A stretch of 64,000 nt of DNA from Orientallactaga sibirica (Eukaryota; Chordata; Mammalia; Rodentia; Dipodidae): NCBI GenBank assembly GCA_036365145.1, contig JAEOAD010000055.1:1798001-1862000 (forward strand), read 5' to 3'. Under the pieces are notes generated by a model. The model had not been told where the DNA came from and made no database searches. It saw nothing but the letters and a program-made list of their open reading frames with translations. Positions 1-11,690 of the stretch are shown piece by piece. The translations under genes were made by a program, and so were the position numbers. Each line of letters opens with the position of its first letter. Position 1 is the first letter of the stretch.

Positions 1-75
1 GTGCACCCATTCTCTCTCTCTCCCTCTCTTTCTCTCCCTCTCTGCCTCTTTCCTTCTCTCAAATAAATTTTTTAA
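1..75 (+). repeat. DIP-type SINE, 3' end
   Basis: The CT-rich end of a type I DIP and its 'caaataaa' tail; the 5' part lies outside the window. Confidence 0.7.
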
Positions 76-91
76 AAAAGGTTTAAGTGAG

Positions 92-235
92 GAGGGAAGA
101 CCCACCCTGAGTGTGAGCAATACATTAGGTTCTACGCTTGGTGCCATGCCCTCCTTACCATAATGGCTGTCAGCCAGATAAACTCTTCTTTCCTTGACTT
201 GTTAGGTATTTGGTAACAGCAAAAGAAAAATAATT
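92..235 (+). repeat. MaLR-like LTR 3' remnant
   Basis: The pattern 'agccagataaactcttctttc...ggtatttggtaacagcaa' recurs at the ends of other MaLR-like copies here (for example near 5890-5940 and 59880-59945). Confidence 0.45.
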
Positions 236-932
236 TTCTCTCTACTTTACAATACTAACATTCTTATAATTTCTACACAATTTGAATCTACTTATTAATA
301 TTATACAACTATATCTAACAACTTAAAAACAATCTAAACCATAAATTGTATTATTTAGAAGATTAAAACAGGTCTTAGAGAATATAATATTTAAACAATT
401 CCAATTCCAAATACTGCTATTCATCTAGAAGGGAGCCAATGTACAAAATAACTATTTAGTAACTCAATATGGCCTAAAATTACAAACCTGTAAATAATAT
501 TTTTTAAATGTGACTGACAGAATCTGGGGTTAACCAAATGCCAGTTTAATAAAACTACAGAGAAAAAAATGTTTAAAGTTTATGTCTCAAGAGAAGTTAA
601 AGTAGGAAAGTACAATCTGAAAATCGGCAGGGTGACATTTGCTTCTGAGGGTCAGCCAGCTTGGAGATCCATTTCCAGAGTCCTGGAGCACAGCATGTTT
701 TCCGAATCAGATTCTTCCTTATGAAGTTCAAAAGACAGTCATGTGAAACCAGTGTTTGCCCATTTAAGGGATCTTTTTGTAATTCTAAATTAAATTTTCC
801 TATCTTAAAAAAATTCATCCAAATTAGCATAACTAAGTTGGCTTAGAATAAAAATATTCAATGACAATACTTGCCATACAAAACAAAACTTATTTGAATA
901 ATCACTTGCTGAAAATAAAAATTCAAGAAATG
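236..932. other. AT-rich intron stretch, nothing recognised
   Basis: Non-coding, with no repeat family I can name. Short open frames in both directions look incidental. Confidence 0.5.
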
Positions 933-1145
933 GGGCCTGAAGAGATGGCTTAGTGGTTAAGTGCTTGCCTATGAAGCCTAAGGACCCTGGTTCGAGGCTC
1001 GATTCCCCAGGATCCACGTAAGCCAGATGCACGAAGTGGAGCACGCATCTGGAGTTCGTTTGCAGTGGCTGGAGGCCCCGGCACGCCCATTCTCTCTCTC
1101 TCTCTGCCTCTTTCACTGTCTGCCTGTCGCTCACAAATAAAATAA
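933..1145 (+). repeat. DIP-type SINE I
   Basis: A box 'tggcttagtgg', then 'ggctcgattccccagg', the CT run and an 'aaataaaataaa' tail. A diagnostic insert 'ttcgaggct' precedes the B box. Confidence 0.85.
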
Positions 1146-1295
1146 ATAAAAATAAAACAAAAAAAAATCAAGAAATGATGATACAAAGTAGCTCAAGAGC
1201 AGAAAATACATTTTGAAATGTAGCATATTATTACCATTTAAGTATAACATTGGATAGGCCAAAATTAGTGTTAAAAGATAAAAATTAAAATTTAA

Positions 1296-1516
1296 TTGTT
1301 ATATTTTATTTATTTATTTGAGAGTGACAGACAAAGAGAGAAAGAGAGCTAGAGAGAGAATGGGCACACCAGGACCTCCAGCCACTGCAAACAAATTCCA
1401 GATGCATGCGCCACCTTGTGCATCTGGCTTATGTGGGTCCTGGAGAAGAGAGCCTCTGACTGAGGTCCTTAGGCTTCACAGGCAAGTGCTTAACCACTAA
1501 GCCATCTCTCCAGCCC
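1296..1516 (-). repeat. DIP-type SINE I
   Basis: Starts at the T-rich tail 'tatttatttattt' and ends at 'ccatctctccagccca', the complement of the SINE start. Confidence 0.85.
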
Positions 1517-1539
1517 AATTTTTATATTTTAAAGCTTAA

Positions 1540-1630
1540 GCTTCACTAGATATATAGCTCAGTGGCAGGCATTTGCACTGGGCCCCAAGTTTGATCCCTG
1601 GCTCTGTAAATAGAAAAACAAATAAACAAA
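1540..1630 (+). repeat. ID-like SINE
   Basis: 'tatagctcagtggcag...tgatccctggctc' followed by an A-rich tail: a short tRNA-derived ID-type element, older than the DIPs. Confidence 0.6.
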
Positions 1631-1645
1631 AAGAACCTGACTTTG

Positions 1646-1787
1646 AGCTGGGTGTTGGGGCTCATGCCTGCAATCCCACTATTCCTGAGATACATGCAGG
1701 AAGATCAGGGGTTCAAAGTCATCCTCAGCAACACAGCAAGTTCCAGGCCAGACTGGGGTACTTGAGACTCTGTCTCAAAAACAAAAG
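1646..1787 (+). repeat. Old B1 SINE
   Basis: Diverged B1 ('gctgggtgttggggctcatgc' ... 'gagactctgtctc') lacking the younger 'ctacatagtgaattcc' signature. Confidence 0.65.
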
Positions 1788-2105
1788 TGGGGCTGAAGAG
1801 AGAGCTCGGTGGGTAAGAATGCTTGCCTCCATGAGTATGAGGGCCTGAGAGGGCCTCATTCACTCTGAGTTTGATCCCCAGCACCCATGTAAACAGCTAG
1901 GCATGGCCACACACACCTATAACTCCAGTACTGTGGGGAACGGAGACTGGAGAATCACTGGGGCCTGCTGGTCAGCCAGTTTGATTAAAAAATCAGCAGT
2001 TATAGGTTCAATGAAAGACTCTGTCTCAAGAAAACAACACTGAAAGAGCATTATCAAAGAACATCCAACATTCTCCTCTGGCCTCCACATAAGCATACAC
2101 TATCC
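1788..2105 (+). repeat. B4-like composite SINE
   Basis: A tRNA-like head ('gagagctcggtgggtaagaatgc', 'tttgatccccagcaccc') joined to a diverged B1-like half and 'cctctggcctccac', ending in a CA repeat. Confidence 0.6.
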
Positions 2106-2149
2106 ATCCCATACCAACATACTACACACACACACACACACACACACAC
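2106..2149. repeat. (CA)n microsatellite
   Basis: About a dozen CA units at the tail of the composite SINE. Confidence 0.9.
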
Positions 2150-2187
2150 CAGCATCCCTAGACAGTCTTTAAAAATCTATTTTTTCT

Positions 2188-2390
2188 GGTCTGGAGAGAT
2201 GGCTTAGCAGTTAAGGCGCTTGCTTGCAAAGCCAAAGGACCTCGGTTCGATTCCCCAGGACCCACGTAAGCCAGATGCACAAGGTGGCGCATGCATCTGG
2301 AGTTCCTTTGCAGTGACTAGCAGCCCTGGAGCACCCATTCTCTCTCTCTCTCTGCTTCTTTCCCTCTCTTAAATAAAGAGATAAACATAA
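2188..2390 (+). repeat. DIP-type SINE I
   Basis: Near-intact boxes 'tggcttagcag' and 'ggttcgattcc'; tail 'cttaaataaagagataaa'. Confidence 0.88.
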
Positions 2391-2573
2391 AACATTTTTA
2401 AAAATCTATTTTTTCTAATAAAGCATATATATTTAAATTTTTCTGCTCAACAACAAACTTGTTCCTGTTAAGATTAAACAAAAACTAATTTCAAATGAAA
2501 AATATTTCATATATGCATAGTCAAATATTCATTGTCTTCCTTAGATATTCTGACATATCATACTCATTTCTTT

Positions 2574-2802
2574 TTAAAAAATATTTTCATTTATTTGTTT
2601 GCAAGCAGAGAGAGAGAAATAGAAAGAGAGAGAGAAGAGAGACAGAGAGAATGGGTACACCAGAGCCTATAGCTGCTGCAAATGAACTACATATGTATAT
2701 GCCACTCTATGCATCTGGCTTTATGAGGGTACTGGAGATTCAAACCCAGGTCATTAGGCTTTACAGGCAAGTGCCTTAAGTGCTAAATCATCTCTTCTCT
2801 TC
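2574..2802 (-). repeat. DIP-type SINE I, diverged
   Basis: Contains the 'ttgcaagcagagagag' tail subtype; the head end has decayed to 'aatcatctcttctc'. Confidence 0.75.
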
Positions 2803-3005
2803 TCTTATTTCTAATATTAAAAGAAATAAAAAGAGAAAGGCCAATGACTCAGTAAGAAAGTTAGCAAGATATTAAGACAATTTATATAAAAGCAATTAGT
2901 CTCATTTATAAGAAAAATAGAAATTAAAACTAGAAGCAGTTTTTGTTCTTCAGAATGACAGAGACAAATATGTAATAGTGAACTATGGAGACAAGAATTT
3001 GGGAG

Positions 3006-3370
3006 AGAGCTGAGGAGATGGCTCAGCAGTTAAAGATGCTTGCTAGCTGGGCGTGGTAGTGCACGCCTTTAATCGCAGCCCTGTGGAGGCAGAGGTAGGA
3101 GGCACACCATGAGTTCGAGGCTGCCCTGAGACTAGAGAGTGAATTCTAGGTCAGTCTGGGATAGAGTGAGACTGTACCTCGAAAAACCAAAAAAAAAAAA
3201 AAAAAAAAAAAAGGTGCAAAGCCTGCTGATTCTCCTTCAATTCCCAAACCACCTACATAAGCCAGACACACAAAACAAGGTGTAAGCATTTGGTGTTCAT
3301 CTGCAGTGGCAAGAGACTGGGGTGCATATGTGCACATGTGGAAGTGCACACACATGTAAAAATAAATAAA
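3006..3370 (+). repeat. DIP-type SINE split by a B1
   Basis: The head at 3006-3042 and the body at 3213-3370 ('gtgcaaagcctg...') belong to one DIP. A B1 at 3043-3212 sits between them. Confidence 0.7.
3043..3212 (+). repeat. B1 SINE, nested in a DIP
   Basis: 'gctgggcgtggtagtgcacgc' to a 30-odd base poly(A), inserted within a tRNA-derived SINE. Confidence 0.85.
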
Positions 3371-3410
3371 AACTAAGAAAAGAAAGTTAGTAAATAGGAA
3401 AAAAAATTCA

Positions 3411-3526
3411 AAATCCCAGCACTCGGGAGGCAGAGGTAGGAGGATCGCCACCCTGAGACTACACAGTGAATTCCAGGTCAGCCTGGGCTAAAGCGAGACC
3501 CTACCTTGAAAAACAAACCAAAAAAA
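3411..3526 (+). repeat. B1 SINE, 5' truncated
   Basis: Starts at 'aatcccagcactcggg'; an internal gap joins 'gatcgcc' directly to 'accctgag'. Confidence 0.8.
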
Positions 3527-4349
3527 ATTCAAAAGTTTAAGTATATTGTATTGTGGCAGTAAAAACTAGATGTGCTTACTAACAAACACTAAATGGGAAA
3601 AGAGAAGATTTATAAAAATGTCAAATTATGGTTCAATTTTCACATTGTTTATATTAACATATTAAGTTTATTTATATACAAAATATCTGATCAAAGAAAG
3701 ATATCTAGATGCATGGTCTTTCAGTGTCTGTGAACATAATGAGCAAGCACATGAGTGAATCTATTTATACACAGGAAAGCCTGGGCCACTCAGGGAGGCC
3801 ACATATAATGTATTTTCTTCCTTTCCTCAACCCTCAGAGATGCCTGAAGGCTGCAGCTCAAGACCAGTTTGCTTTAGTCTTGTACAGAAGGAACACTGAC
3901 AGTGAGTTCTGGTTCCACTCCAGGACATCTGTGCCTAGGCCAGTGTATTTGGCAGTACTGAGTAATGTGCCAGGTCTAGCACTTCAATGACTTTTTTCTT
4001 TTTGAACTTTTAGAAAGATGCTGTCAGGGACAAGTACAGACTCTATCTAGAATACAAACAAAAACATCTGACACAAGGTCATGAAAGCTCTCAGACACCC
4101 AAATGAGCACAAGTGAGCTGAAATAAAACTTCCCTTTGTAGAAGCACACTGAGACCTGACTGCAAAAAAAGTATAGTGTTTCCTAAGCTCTGTCACAAGA
4201 TCACTTAAATAGAATTGTGTACTCCCAGATAAGATCATTCAGAGAATTTCAACTCTTTAATCACTATATATACAGAGGGAGAGCCAGACAGAGATATGTT
4301 ATACTGTAAAAGATGTATGGAAGCTATTGGATAAATACTATCAAAACAT
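3527..4349. other. Intron stretch, nothing recognised
   Basis: Possible short open frames at 3709-3990 (+) and 4047-4238 (-) have no family likeness and no splice context I trust. Confidence 0.4.
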
Positions 4350-4640
4350 ACCCATGGGCTGAAGACTCAATTAGTTCCCTGTGTGGTTCTGTTAGGAAGC
4401 TGTAGACTTAGAGGTGGAACCTAGTAAGAGCTCTTTAAGTCACTGAGGTGTTCCTTTGAGGGGTATGGGACTCTAGCCCCCTCTTTGCTTTGTGGTTTTG
4501 TTGCCATGTATTATCTCCCCATAGGAGCAAAGCAACAAAGCTAACCAATCTCACACTCCAAAATCCTAAGCCTCCAATTTTTTTCTTGGTAAAGTATTTC
4601 TCAAGAATTTTGTTATAGTGGTAGAAAGCTGACTAAAAGA
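4350..4640 (+). repeat. MaLR-like LTR remnant
   Basis: 'ttctgttaggaagctgtagacttagaggtgg' ... 'tttgttatagtggtagaaagctgactaa' follows the layout of MLT1/MST-type LTRs. Confidence 0.5.
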
Positions 4641-4712
4641 ATAAGCATTCAGGTTTTAAAATTTTTTTCAAGTGCATTAAGTATTGAAATATTTTAGGTA
4701 GAAAAATGGCAC

Positions 4713-4890
4713 AAGGACTGGAAAAATGGCTTAGCGGTTAAGGTGCTTGCCTATAAAGCCAAGGCCCAACGTAAGCTAGATTCACAAGGTGGTGCATGCA
4801 TCTGGAGTTCATTTGTAGTGGCTAGAGGGCCTGGCGTACCTATTGCCTATCTATCTCCCTCTCTCTCTTTCTCTCAAATAAAATAAACAT
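4713..4890 (+). repeat. DIP-type SINE I with body deletion
   Basis: The B box is lost: 'aaagccaaggcccaacgtaagc' joins the head to the body. Confidence 0.75.
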
Positions 4891-4894
4891 TTTA

Positions 4895-5036
4895 AAAAAC
4901 ACTTTATTTATTTGAGAGGGAGAGAGAGAGCATGTGCCAGTATGTGTATCTGGCTTACATGGGACCTGGAGAATCAAACTGGAGTCCTTAGGCTTTGCAG
5001 GCAAATGCCTTAACCGCTAAGCCCTCTCCCCAACCC
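4895..5036 (-). repeat. DIP-type SINE I, internally deleted
   Basis: Lies head to tail with the previous element, so the two could form an inverted-repeat hairpin in RNA. Confidence 0.75.
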
Positions 5037-5056
5037 TCATTTTAAAAAATGTTTAG

Positions 5057-5230
5057 GGCTGGAGAGAGGGCTTAGCAGTTAAGATGCATGCCTGCAAAGC
5101 CAAAGGACCAAGGTTCAATTCTCCAGGACCCACATAAGCTAGATGCACAAGGTGGCACATGCCTTGGCACACCCATTCTCTCTTTGCCTCTTTATCTCAA
5201 ATAAATAAATAAAATATGTAAATAAAAATT
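5057..5230 (+). repeat. DIP-type SINE I, internally deleted
   Basis: Lacks the 'atctggagttcgtttgcag' segment. Confidence 0.78.
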
Positions 5231-5424
5231 TTTAAATGACATGAGAAAATTTCTACAGTAGAAACACAAAACCACTTATATCAAAGAGAATTTCTAACAA
5301 AGTTCTGGTTAGCAAAAAACTAAAATGCATTTGTATCTGAGACAGTGTTTTTCATTTACAATATTAAGTCATTGGGGGCATTAAATATATTATCATTCTT
5401 ATATTTTGGTAAGATACAGTGCTG

Positions 5425-5965
5425 TAGTGGCTAATATATCAACTTGATAAGGTCTAAAAAAAAAATCCTCTAAGAAACAAGCTGATGGGTGTGTCTGCGA
5501 GGGAGTTTATAATAAAGGTTCATTGAGTTGGGCGTGGTGGCACACCCCTTTAACTCCAGCACTCCAGAGGCAGAGGTAGGAGGTAGGAGGATCACCGTGA
5601 GTTTGAGGCCAGGCTGAGACTACATAGTGAATTCCAGGTCAACCTGGGCTACACTGAGACCCTATCTCAAAAAAAAAAAAAAAGTTAATTGAGGTGGGGA
5701 GGCTAACCGTGAATGTGGGTAGCACCATCCCATGGGCGGAGGTCCTGGGTTGAATAAAAAGAAGGTGAGGAGAGAGCGCCAGCATTCACTCTGTAACTAC
5801 GGATGCAATGTGACAGCCGCCTCTGGTTTCCGCTGTCACACTTCCTCACATGATGAACTACAACCTCAAGCCATGAGCCAAAGTACTCTTCCTTCCCTAA
5901 GTTGCTTTTGTCAGCTATTTTGTCACAGCAATGAGAAGGAGAAAGTAATTAATACAAGTGCTAAC
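5425..5965 (+). repeat. Unclassified LTR-like repeat split by a B1
   Basis: Flanks read 'ggctaatatatcaacttgataagg' and 'gaggtggggaggctaacc...gccatgagccaaagtactc...gtcacagcaatgagaagg'. The B1 at 5525-5686 interrupts it. The ending resembles the MaLR-like copies. Confidence 0.45.
5525..5686 (+). repeat. B1 SINE
   Basis: Contains a small tandem repeat of 'gtaggag'; ends in poly(A). Confidence 0.85.
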
Positions 5966-6404
5966 TCAACTATTTAATAGAGAGACCCTATGCGGGATTG
6001 GTGACACTCTGCCTCTCTTTCCCACCAGCATAAATCACCTCTCCATTAACACCCAACACCAGAGGGCAGCAGCCGCACTCGATACTAGTTAGCAATAACT
6101 TGCACACAGCAAGTGACTAATGAAAAACACTCCTTTAGTAAAGTCTGTACTAAATTACTAGCCAACCTATAAATATAAATTAGGTAAAATAGTGATACAA
6201 GTCAGTCATACTGTCTCTCCAAAAGGATAGTTGACAAAATCTAATTACTACCCAGGAAGGACCATGAATATCTAAGCCAATGGCATATAATATTTAGATT
6301 TTTTGCCAATTCAATTTATTGCACAAGTAAAATATAGAAGAGATGATATTAAATTTATTTTATTAGATTCTCTCTGTTCTATTAAGTTATAAAATAAGAG
6401 AAAA
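5966..6404. other. Intron stretch, nothing recognised
   Basis: AT-rich, no coding signal. Confidence 0.4.
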
Positions 6405-6516
6405 GAGTTGGGTGTGGAGGTGCATGCCTTTAATCCCAGCACTTGGGAGGCAGAGATGGGAGGATTGCCGTGAGTTCAAGACTACATCGTGAATTTCAGT
6501 TCAGCCAAACAAAAGA
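6405..6516 (+). repeat. B1 SINE, internally deleted
   Basis: The body goes from 'gagttcaagactaca' straight to 'gtgaatttcag'. Confidence 0.75.
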
Positions 6517-6589
6517 GAAAGGTATAATAACTCTAGATCAAAGATTATATCTAAATAAGCTATCTTTTTCTGTATTACGTGTATGAGGT

Positions 6590-6897
6590 GTGCATGCATG
6601 TGTGCATGTGTGTAGGCACACACGTATGTACACTTGTGTAGAGATGCTGGGTGTCTTTTTCAATCATTCTTCACCTTATTTTGAGGCAGGCTCTTTCACT
6701 GAACCTGCAGCTCACTAATTTGTCTACACTAACTACCAGAAAGTCCCACAGACCTCCTGTGTGGTTCTCCAGCAACGGGATTACAGGTGTGCGTTGTGAA
6801 CTCAGCTTTTACTTAGGCGCTGGGGATCTGAACTCCAGTCCTCACGCTCGTGCTTCAAGCACTTTACTGACTAAACCATCTTCTCTGTTCCCCAGGT
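6590..6897 (-). repeat. B4-like composite SINE
   Basis: Complement of the tRNA head at the right end ('actgactaaaccatcttctc') and a B1-like half with 'gggattacaggtgtgcg' in the middle; a GT-rich tail on the left. Confidence 0.6.
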
Positions 6898-6976
6898 AGG
6901 TTTTTCTAATGACCTTACAGACAATCCTGCAGGAGCTAAAATCCTTTCTGAAAGTCCCAAACAAAAGGCAATGTTT

Positions 6977-7122
6977 GGGCTGGGCATGGTGGCACATGCC
7001 TTTAATCCCAGCACTCCGGAGGCAGAGGTAGGAGGATTGCTGTGAGTTCAAGGCCACCCTGAGAATACATAGTGAATTCCAGGTCAGCCTGGACTAGAGT
7101 GAGACCCTACCTTGAAAAAAAA
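6977..7122 (+). repeat. B1 SINE
   Basis: Near full length, 'ctgggcatggtggcacatgcc' to 'gagaccctaccttgaaaaaaaa'. Confidence 0.88.
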
Positions 7123-7953
7123 AGAAAGGGAAAGGTTGCCCCCAAATGACAAGTAGAAGTTGTCATTCTACCTATTTTGAAAAATGACAAGTAGAAAAAG
7201 GAAAGCCTTTCAAATGTTAATCTCTTCCTTTTTAATTACACACATATCTAAATTACTAATGGACTTTAAAACAGTTTTAGGCTTACAGAAATTTGAGCAG
7301 AAATTGAGACATTCTTTCAAATATCTCCATTCTATATTTTTCCATTATTAACATTTTACATTTATGGCACATAAATTACAATTCATCCAATATCAATACA
7401 TCATGATTAAAGTTCATAGACTTTACTTGGATTCATTCTTTGTGTTATACACTTTGGTGGGTTTTGATCAGTGTATAAGCACATATATTCACCATTATGA
7501 TATCATACAGAATAGCTTAGCTGCCCTAAAATTTCCATATGTCCCACCTATCTATTCTTCCTTTCTATTCCAGTTTACCAGTAAATTCTGATTTTTTTAT
7601 TCTCTATGGTTTTGCCTTTTCAGAATGACATATAGTTGGATCACATAGTATATGGCTTTTTCACATCTCCTTCTTTCAGTAAGCAATCTGTACTGAAGGT
7701 CTCTACATGGCGTTACAGCCTATTTCCTTTTATTATTGAACAATATTCCACTGTATGCATTCATCAGTTTATCTACTCACCTAGTAAATGATATCTTGGT
7801 TGTCTCTAGTTTCAAGTATACTTTTAACTTGAAAAACTAAAGGAAGAAAGTCTCATGATAATCCTCCTGAGAAGTTATTACAGTAGCAACATAAATGGAC
7901 TAAACCACATTACGAAAAGAACTGGAGAAAGGACATGTACAAAAGAATGGGTG
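7123..7953. other. Intron stretch, nothing recognised
   Basis: Stretches such as 'cattcttcacctagtaaatgata' may be old L1 3'-type sequence, but I cannot assign it. Confidence 0.35.
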
Positions 7954-8160
7954 AAGGCTGGAGAGATGGCTTAGCAGTTAAGGTACTTGCCTGCAAAGCT
8001 AAAGGACCCAGGTTCAATTCCCCAGGACCCACATAAGCTAGCTGCACAAGGTGGCACATATATCTGGAGTTCATTTGCAGCAGCTAGAAGCCCTGGTGCA
8101 CCTACTCTATTCCTCCCTCCTTCCCTCCCTCCCTCTCTGTCAAACAAATAAATAAATAAT
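7954..8160 (+). repeat. DIP-type SINE I
   Basis: The CT stretch has changed to 'cctccctccttccctccctccc'. Confidence 0.85.
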
Positions 8161-8318
8161 TTTTTAAATTTAAAAATTAAAAAAAAGAATGGATGAAATT
8201 TCTACAAAAATTTTGAAGGCAGGAAGTAACATGAAACAAAGCACACAATAACTCGAAATCCAAAATCAGTATATACCCTCTACATTTTGTTGTACAACCA
8301 AAACTAAATCCTATCTTC

Positions 8319-8512
8319 AAGCTGGAGAGATGGCTCAGCAGTTAAGGCACTTTCCTGCAAAGCCTGATGACCCCAGTTCAATTTCCTACTACCCACTTAA
8401 AGCCAGATGTACAATGTGGCACATGTATCTGGAGCTCATTTGCAGTGGCCAGAGGCCTTTGTTGCCCACTCTCACTCTTTCTCTCTCTCTCTGCTTGCAA
8501 ATACATAAATTT
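8319..8512 (+). repeat. DIP-type SINE I
   Basis: Subtype with the 'ctgcttgcaaataca' tail. Confidence 0.85.
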
Positions 8513-8805
8513 TAAAAAGATTTTTTAAATCCTTATCTTCAACATAGATGAACACTGAGAACATTGTACTAATTGAAATAAGCCAGTGACAATGTACAAT
8601 TCCATTTACATATAAAGTACCCAGAGTAATCAAATTTGTAGAAACAGGAAGAAGGATGGCGGTTTATGTGAGTGAAGAAAATGAGTTATTTAAATGGGTA
8701 TAGAGTCTCAGTTTGGAAAGATGAAAAAATTTTGGAGCTCTGTTAAACAACAGTGTGAATATTATTTAAAACATTAATGAACTATACATTTAAAAAAGAT
8801 CAAGG

Positions 8806-8977
8806 GAGCTGGGCGTAGTGGCGCACGCCTTTATTCCCAGCACTCGGAAGGCAGAGGTAGGGGGATCGCCGTGAGTTTGAGGCCACCTTGAGACTACATT
8901 GTGGATTCCAGGTTAGCATGAGCTAGAGTGAGACCCTACCTTGAAAAACTAAAAAAAAAAAAAAAAAAAAAAAAAAA
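8806..8977 (+). repeat. B1 SINE
   Basis: Ends in a poly(A) of about 27; flanked by 'gatcaaggga' on both sides (8797-8806 and 8979-8988), a likely target duplication. Confidence 0.9.
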
Positions 8978-9239
8978 TGATCAAGGGATAAGGGAACCAG
9001 AAATATGCGCCAGGCCACTCGACTCCACAAATGCTCTGGATGTAGATGGTGTCAAATTATCTGGGAGATCCAAGATTCATGAAAATGACAAGGAGAGAGG
9101 GTGGTGTGCCATGTGAGACAGGGCTGAACACCGGGGCTAGGGCTAGATGCCATACTAGGTCATCTGTCTGGGAAGGATCAAACCTGCAGAAGATAGCAAG
9201 GAAAATGAAGAGAGCCAAGATCCATCGATAAAAAGATAG

Positions 9240-9435
9240 GGGTTTGGAGAGATGGCTCAGAGGTTAAGGCATTTGCCTGCAAAGCCTATGGAGCCAGGTT
9301 TGATTCGCCAGTATCCATGTAAAGCTAGATGCACAAGGTGGTGCATGCATCTGGAGTTTCTTTACAGTGCCTGGAGGCCTCAGTGCACCCATTCTTTCTC
9401 TCTCTGTACCTCTTTCTCAAATAAATAAATAAAGC
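9240..9435 (+). repeat. DIP-type SINE I
   Basis: Tail 'ctcaaataaataaataaa'. Confidence 0.85.
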
Positions 9436-9436
9436 C

Positions 9437-10110
9437 AACTGTCTACTCCAAGACATGTTACCTCTACCACATCTGCCCAGGAGAAATTGCAGAGGAAGCA
9501 GCAACATGAATACTGCTCTTACTGCTAACATGACAACCCACTCCTGGGCCAATGGTGACAGATACAGTGATTAATCAAAACCTATCAAAGTAGAAATCCA
9601 GAGGCCACAGAGAACTCAACCCTAAATCAGACTGCCAATAGGCCTTCCATGGCTCAGGGAACACTGCAGAAGAGGGGTTGGAAACATTGTAAGAGCCATA
9701 GAGTGGGTAGGAACATCCTGAGGTAAGTCCTCACAGGGACTGACTGAGGCCTTCATGACCCCCACAGTGCATACCATTAACCCCACTGAGGAGGGCCTCT
9801 AGGGTTACAGGAAGTGGGAAAAGGGGATAAAGGAGTATACAACCTGTACAATTTATGTAAAATAAAAAATTAACTTAGAAAGATCACAAGAAGAGAAAGC
9901 ACAGTGCTTAGTACCGGAGGAGTCGTCTCTACCACATCCACCAGGGCTCAGGGAACACTGCAGAGGTAGTCGTGGGAAGAGCACCAGTGCTGCTTTCAGT
10001 GCTGGCCAAACCCTGCAGAGATGGTGATAGACACTGAGGAGAAGCAAGACTCATCAGAGTAGAAAATAAGACTGTCCAGAGCTCAACACTAAAGGAGATT
10101 CGCCACTGAG
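9437..10110 (+). repeat. L1 3'-end-like remnant, internally repeated
   Basis: The segment 'gctcagggaacactgcagaag/gg' occurs at about 9653 and 9951, and a related one occurs near 36480 in a better copy of the family. No open frame. Confidence 0.4.
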
Positions 10111-10116
10111 GAAGAG

Positions 10117-10280
10117 CTAGACATGGTGACGCATGCTTTTAATCCCAGCACTTGGGAGGAAGAAGTAGGAGGACCGCTGCAAGTTCGAGGCCACCTTGAG
10201 ACTACATAGTAAATTCCAGGTCATCCTGAGCTACAGCAAGACCTTACCTAGCAAAACCAGAATAAATAAATAAATAAATA
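10117..10280 (+). repeat. B1 SINE
   Basis: Diverged start 'agctagacatggtgacgcatgc'; tail (AATA)n. Confidence 0.85.
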
Positions 10281-10385
10281 AGAGCCACAGGGTACCAGGA
10301 CATACTATTTTAGAATGCTGTTCTCCCCACAGGAACTGACTGGCACATTCATGGCCCTAAAGTGGTTAAAAATATCCCCTCAAAG

Positions 10386-10520
10386 TCAGGCATAATGGCA
10401 CACGCCTTTAATCCCAGCACAGGTAGGAGGATTGCTATGAGTTCAAGGCCACCCTGAAACTACATAGTGAATTCCAGGTCAGCCTAGGCTAGAGTGAGAC
10501 CCTACCTCAAAAAACCAAAA
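10386..10520 (+). repeat. B1 SINE
   Basis: Lacks the 'cttgggaggcag' segment. Confidence 0.82.
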
Positions 10521-10525
10521 ACTAA

Positions 10526-10671
10526 GCCAGGTGTGGTGGCACATGCCTTTAATCCCAGTACTCGGGAGGCAGAAGTAGGAAGATCACTGTGAGTTCTAGG
10601 CCACCCTGAGACTACATAGTGAATTCCAGGTCAGCCTGGGATACAGCCAGACTCTACCTCGAAAAACAAAA
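10526..10671 (+). repeat. B1 SINE
   Basis: Follows the previous B1 directly, in tandem. Confidence 0.87.
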
Positions 10672-10925
10672 CAAACAGAAACTAATATCCCCTTCAAGAC
10701 TGGCAAGGTTCTGAGTCCATCAACATTTTGTTTTCAACATTTTGACATGAAGGATGGAGGTGGACAAAAGAAACGAGACAACAAAACAGAGGCAGGTCTA
10801 CCTTAAAAGAGGAAGGTCCTCAAGAGATGGGTGAGGGGGAAACAAAAGATAAAGGGATGGGAACACAATCAAATTACTGCATGCTCATGTACTGAAGTTC
10901 TCATTGAAAAAATGACCAAGACAGA
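10672..10925 (+). repeat. L1 3'-end-like remnant
   Basis: 'ggtgagggggaaacaaaag' ... 'ctgaagttctcattgaaaaaatg' looks like an L1 3' untranslated end. Weak assignment. Confidence 0.3.
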
Positions 10926-10928
10926 GGA

Positions 10929-11085
10929 TCAGGCATGGTGGCACACACATTTAGCACTTGGGAGGCAGAGGTAAGAGGATCGCCATGAATTTGAGGCCAG
11001 CCTGGGACTACACAGTGAATTCCAAGTCAGCATGGGCTAGAGTGGAAACCCTACCTTAAAAACAAACAAACAAAAACAAAAAAAA
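10929..11085 (+). repeat. B1 SINE
   Basis: Lacks part of the 'ctttaatcccag' box; A-rich tail with C interruptions. Confidence 0.83.
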
Positions 11086-11489
11086 AAAAACCACCAAGAT
11101 GGGAGGCAAATAAAAATAAATGACCAAAATAGTAACTTTTGTTATGCATTTTCCAACGCAATTGAAAACATGAACTACATGTTTTATCTTTTGGTTAGTC
11201 ATGAAAATAAAAAATAGCGGAATTATCAGATGGTCCAAATATTGTTCTCTTTGGACTCCAATAGTGGGCTTAGATTAAGCTTTTAGAGATCACATATATT
11301 TCCTTTCTTTAACTAGGCCAATTAATTATTCAAAATCATGCTCTTTTAATTTGCTTCAGCTTTGGTCAATAACTTACTTTTTTAAGTTTGTTTTTCTTGT
11401 TTTAAACTCAGGACCTCATGCACTCTAGTCCTATTCCCTCTTTCTCCTGCTCTCTGTCCCTCCCTTCCTCCCTCCCTCCCTTTTTTTTT
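11086..11489. other. Intron stretch, nothing recognised
   Basis: AT-rich, ending in a CT-rich run (11440-11480). Confidence 0.4.
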
Positions 11490-11690
11490 TGTTTATTTTT
11501 ATTTATTTATTAGCAACAGACAGAGAGAGAGCAGGCACATCAGGGCCTCCAGCCACTGCAAATGAACTCCAGATGCATGAACCACCTTGTGCATCTGGCT
11601 TATGTGGGTCCTGGGGAATCGAGCCTTGAACCAGGGTCCTTAGGCTTCACAGGAAAGCACTTAACCACTAAGCCATCTCTCCAGCCCCTC
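11490..11690 (-). repeat. DIP-type SINE I
   Basis: Complete apart from a short CT stretch; ends 'ccatctctccagcccc'. Confidence 0.88.

Noticed and set aside
933..1145. Possible tRNA genes (A and B boxes)
   Set aside because: Boxes belong to SINEs, which occur many times; no cloverleaf beyond the head.
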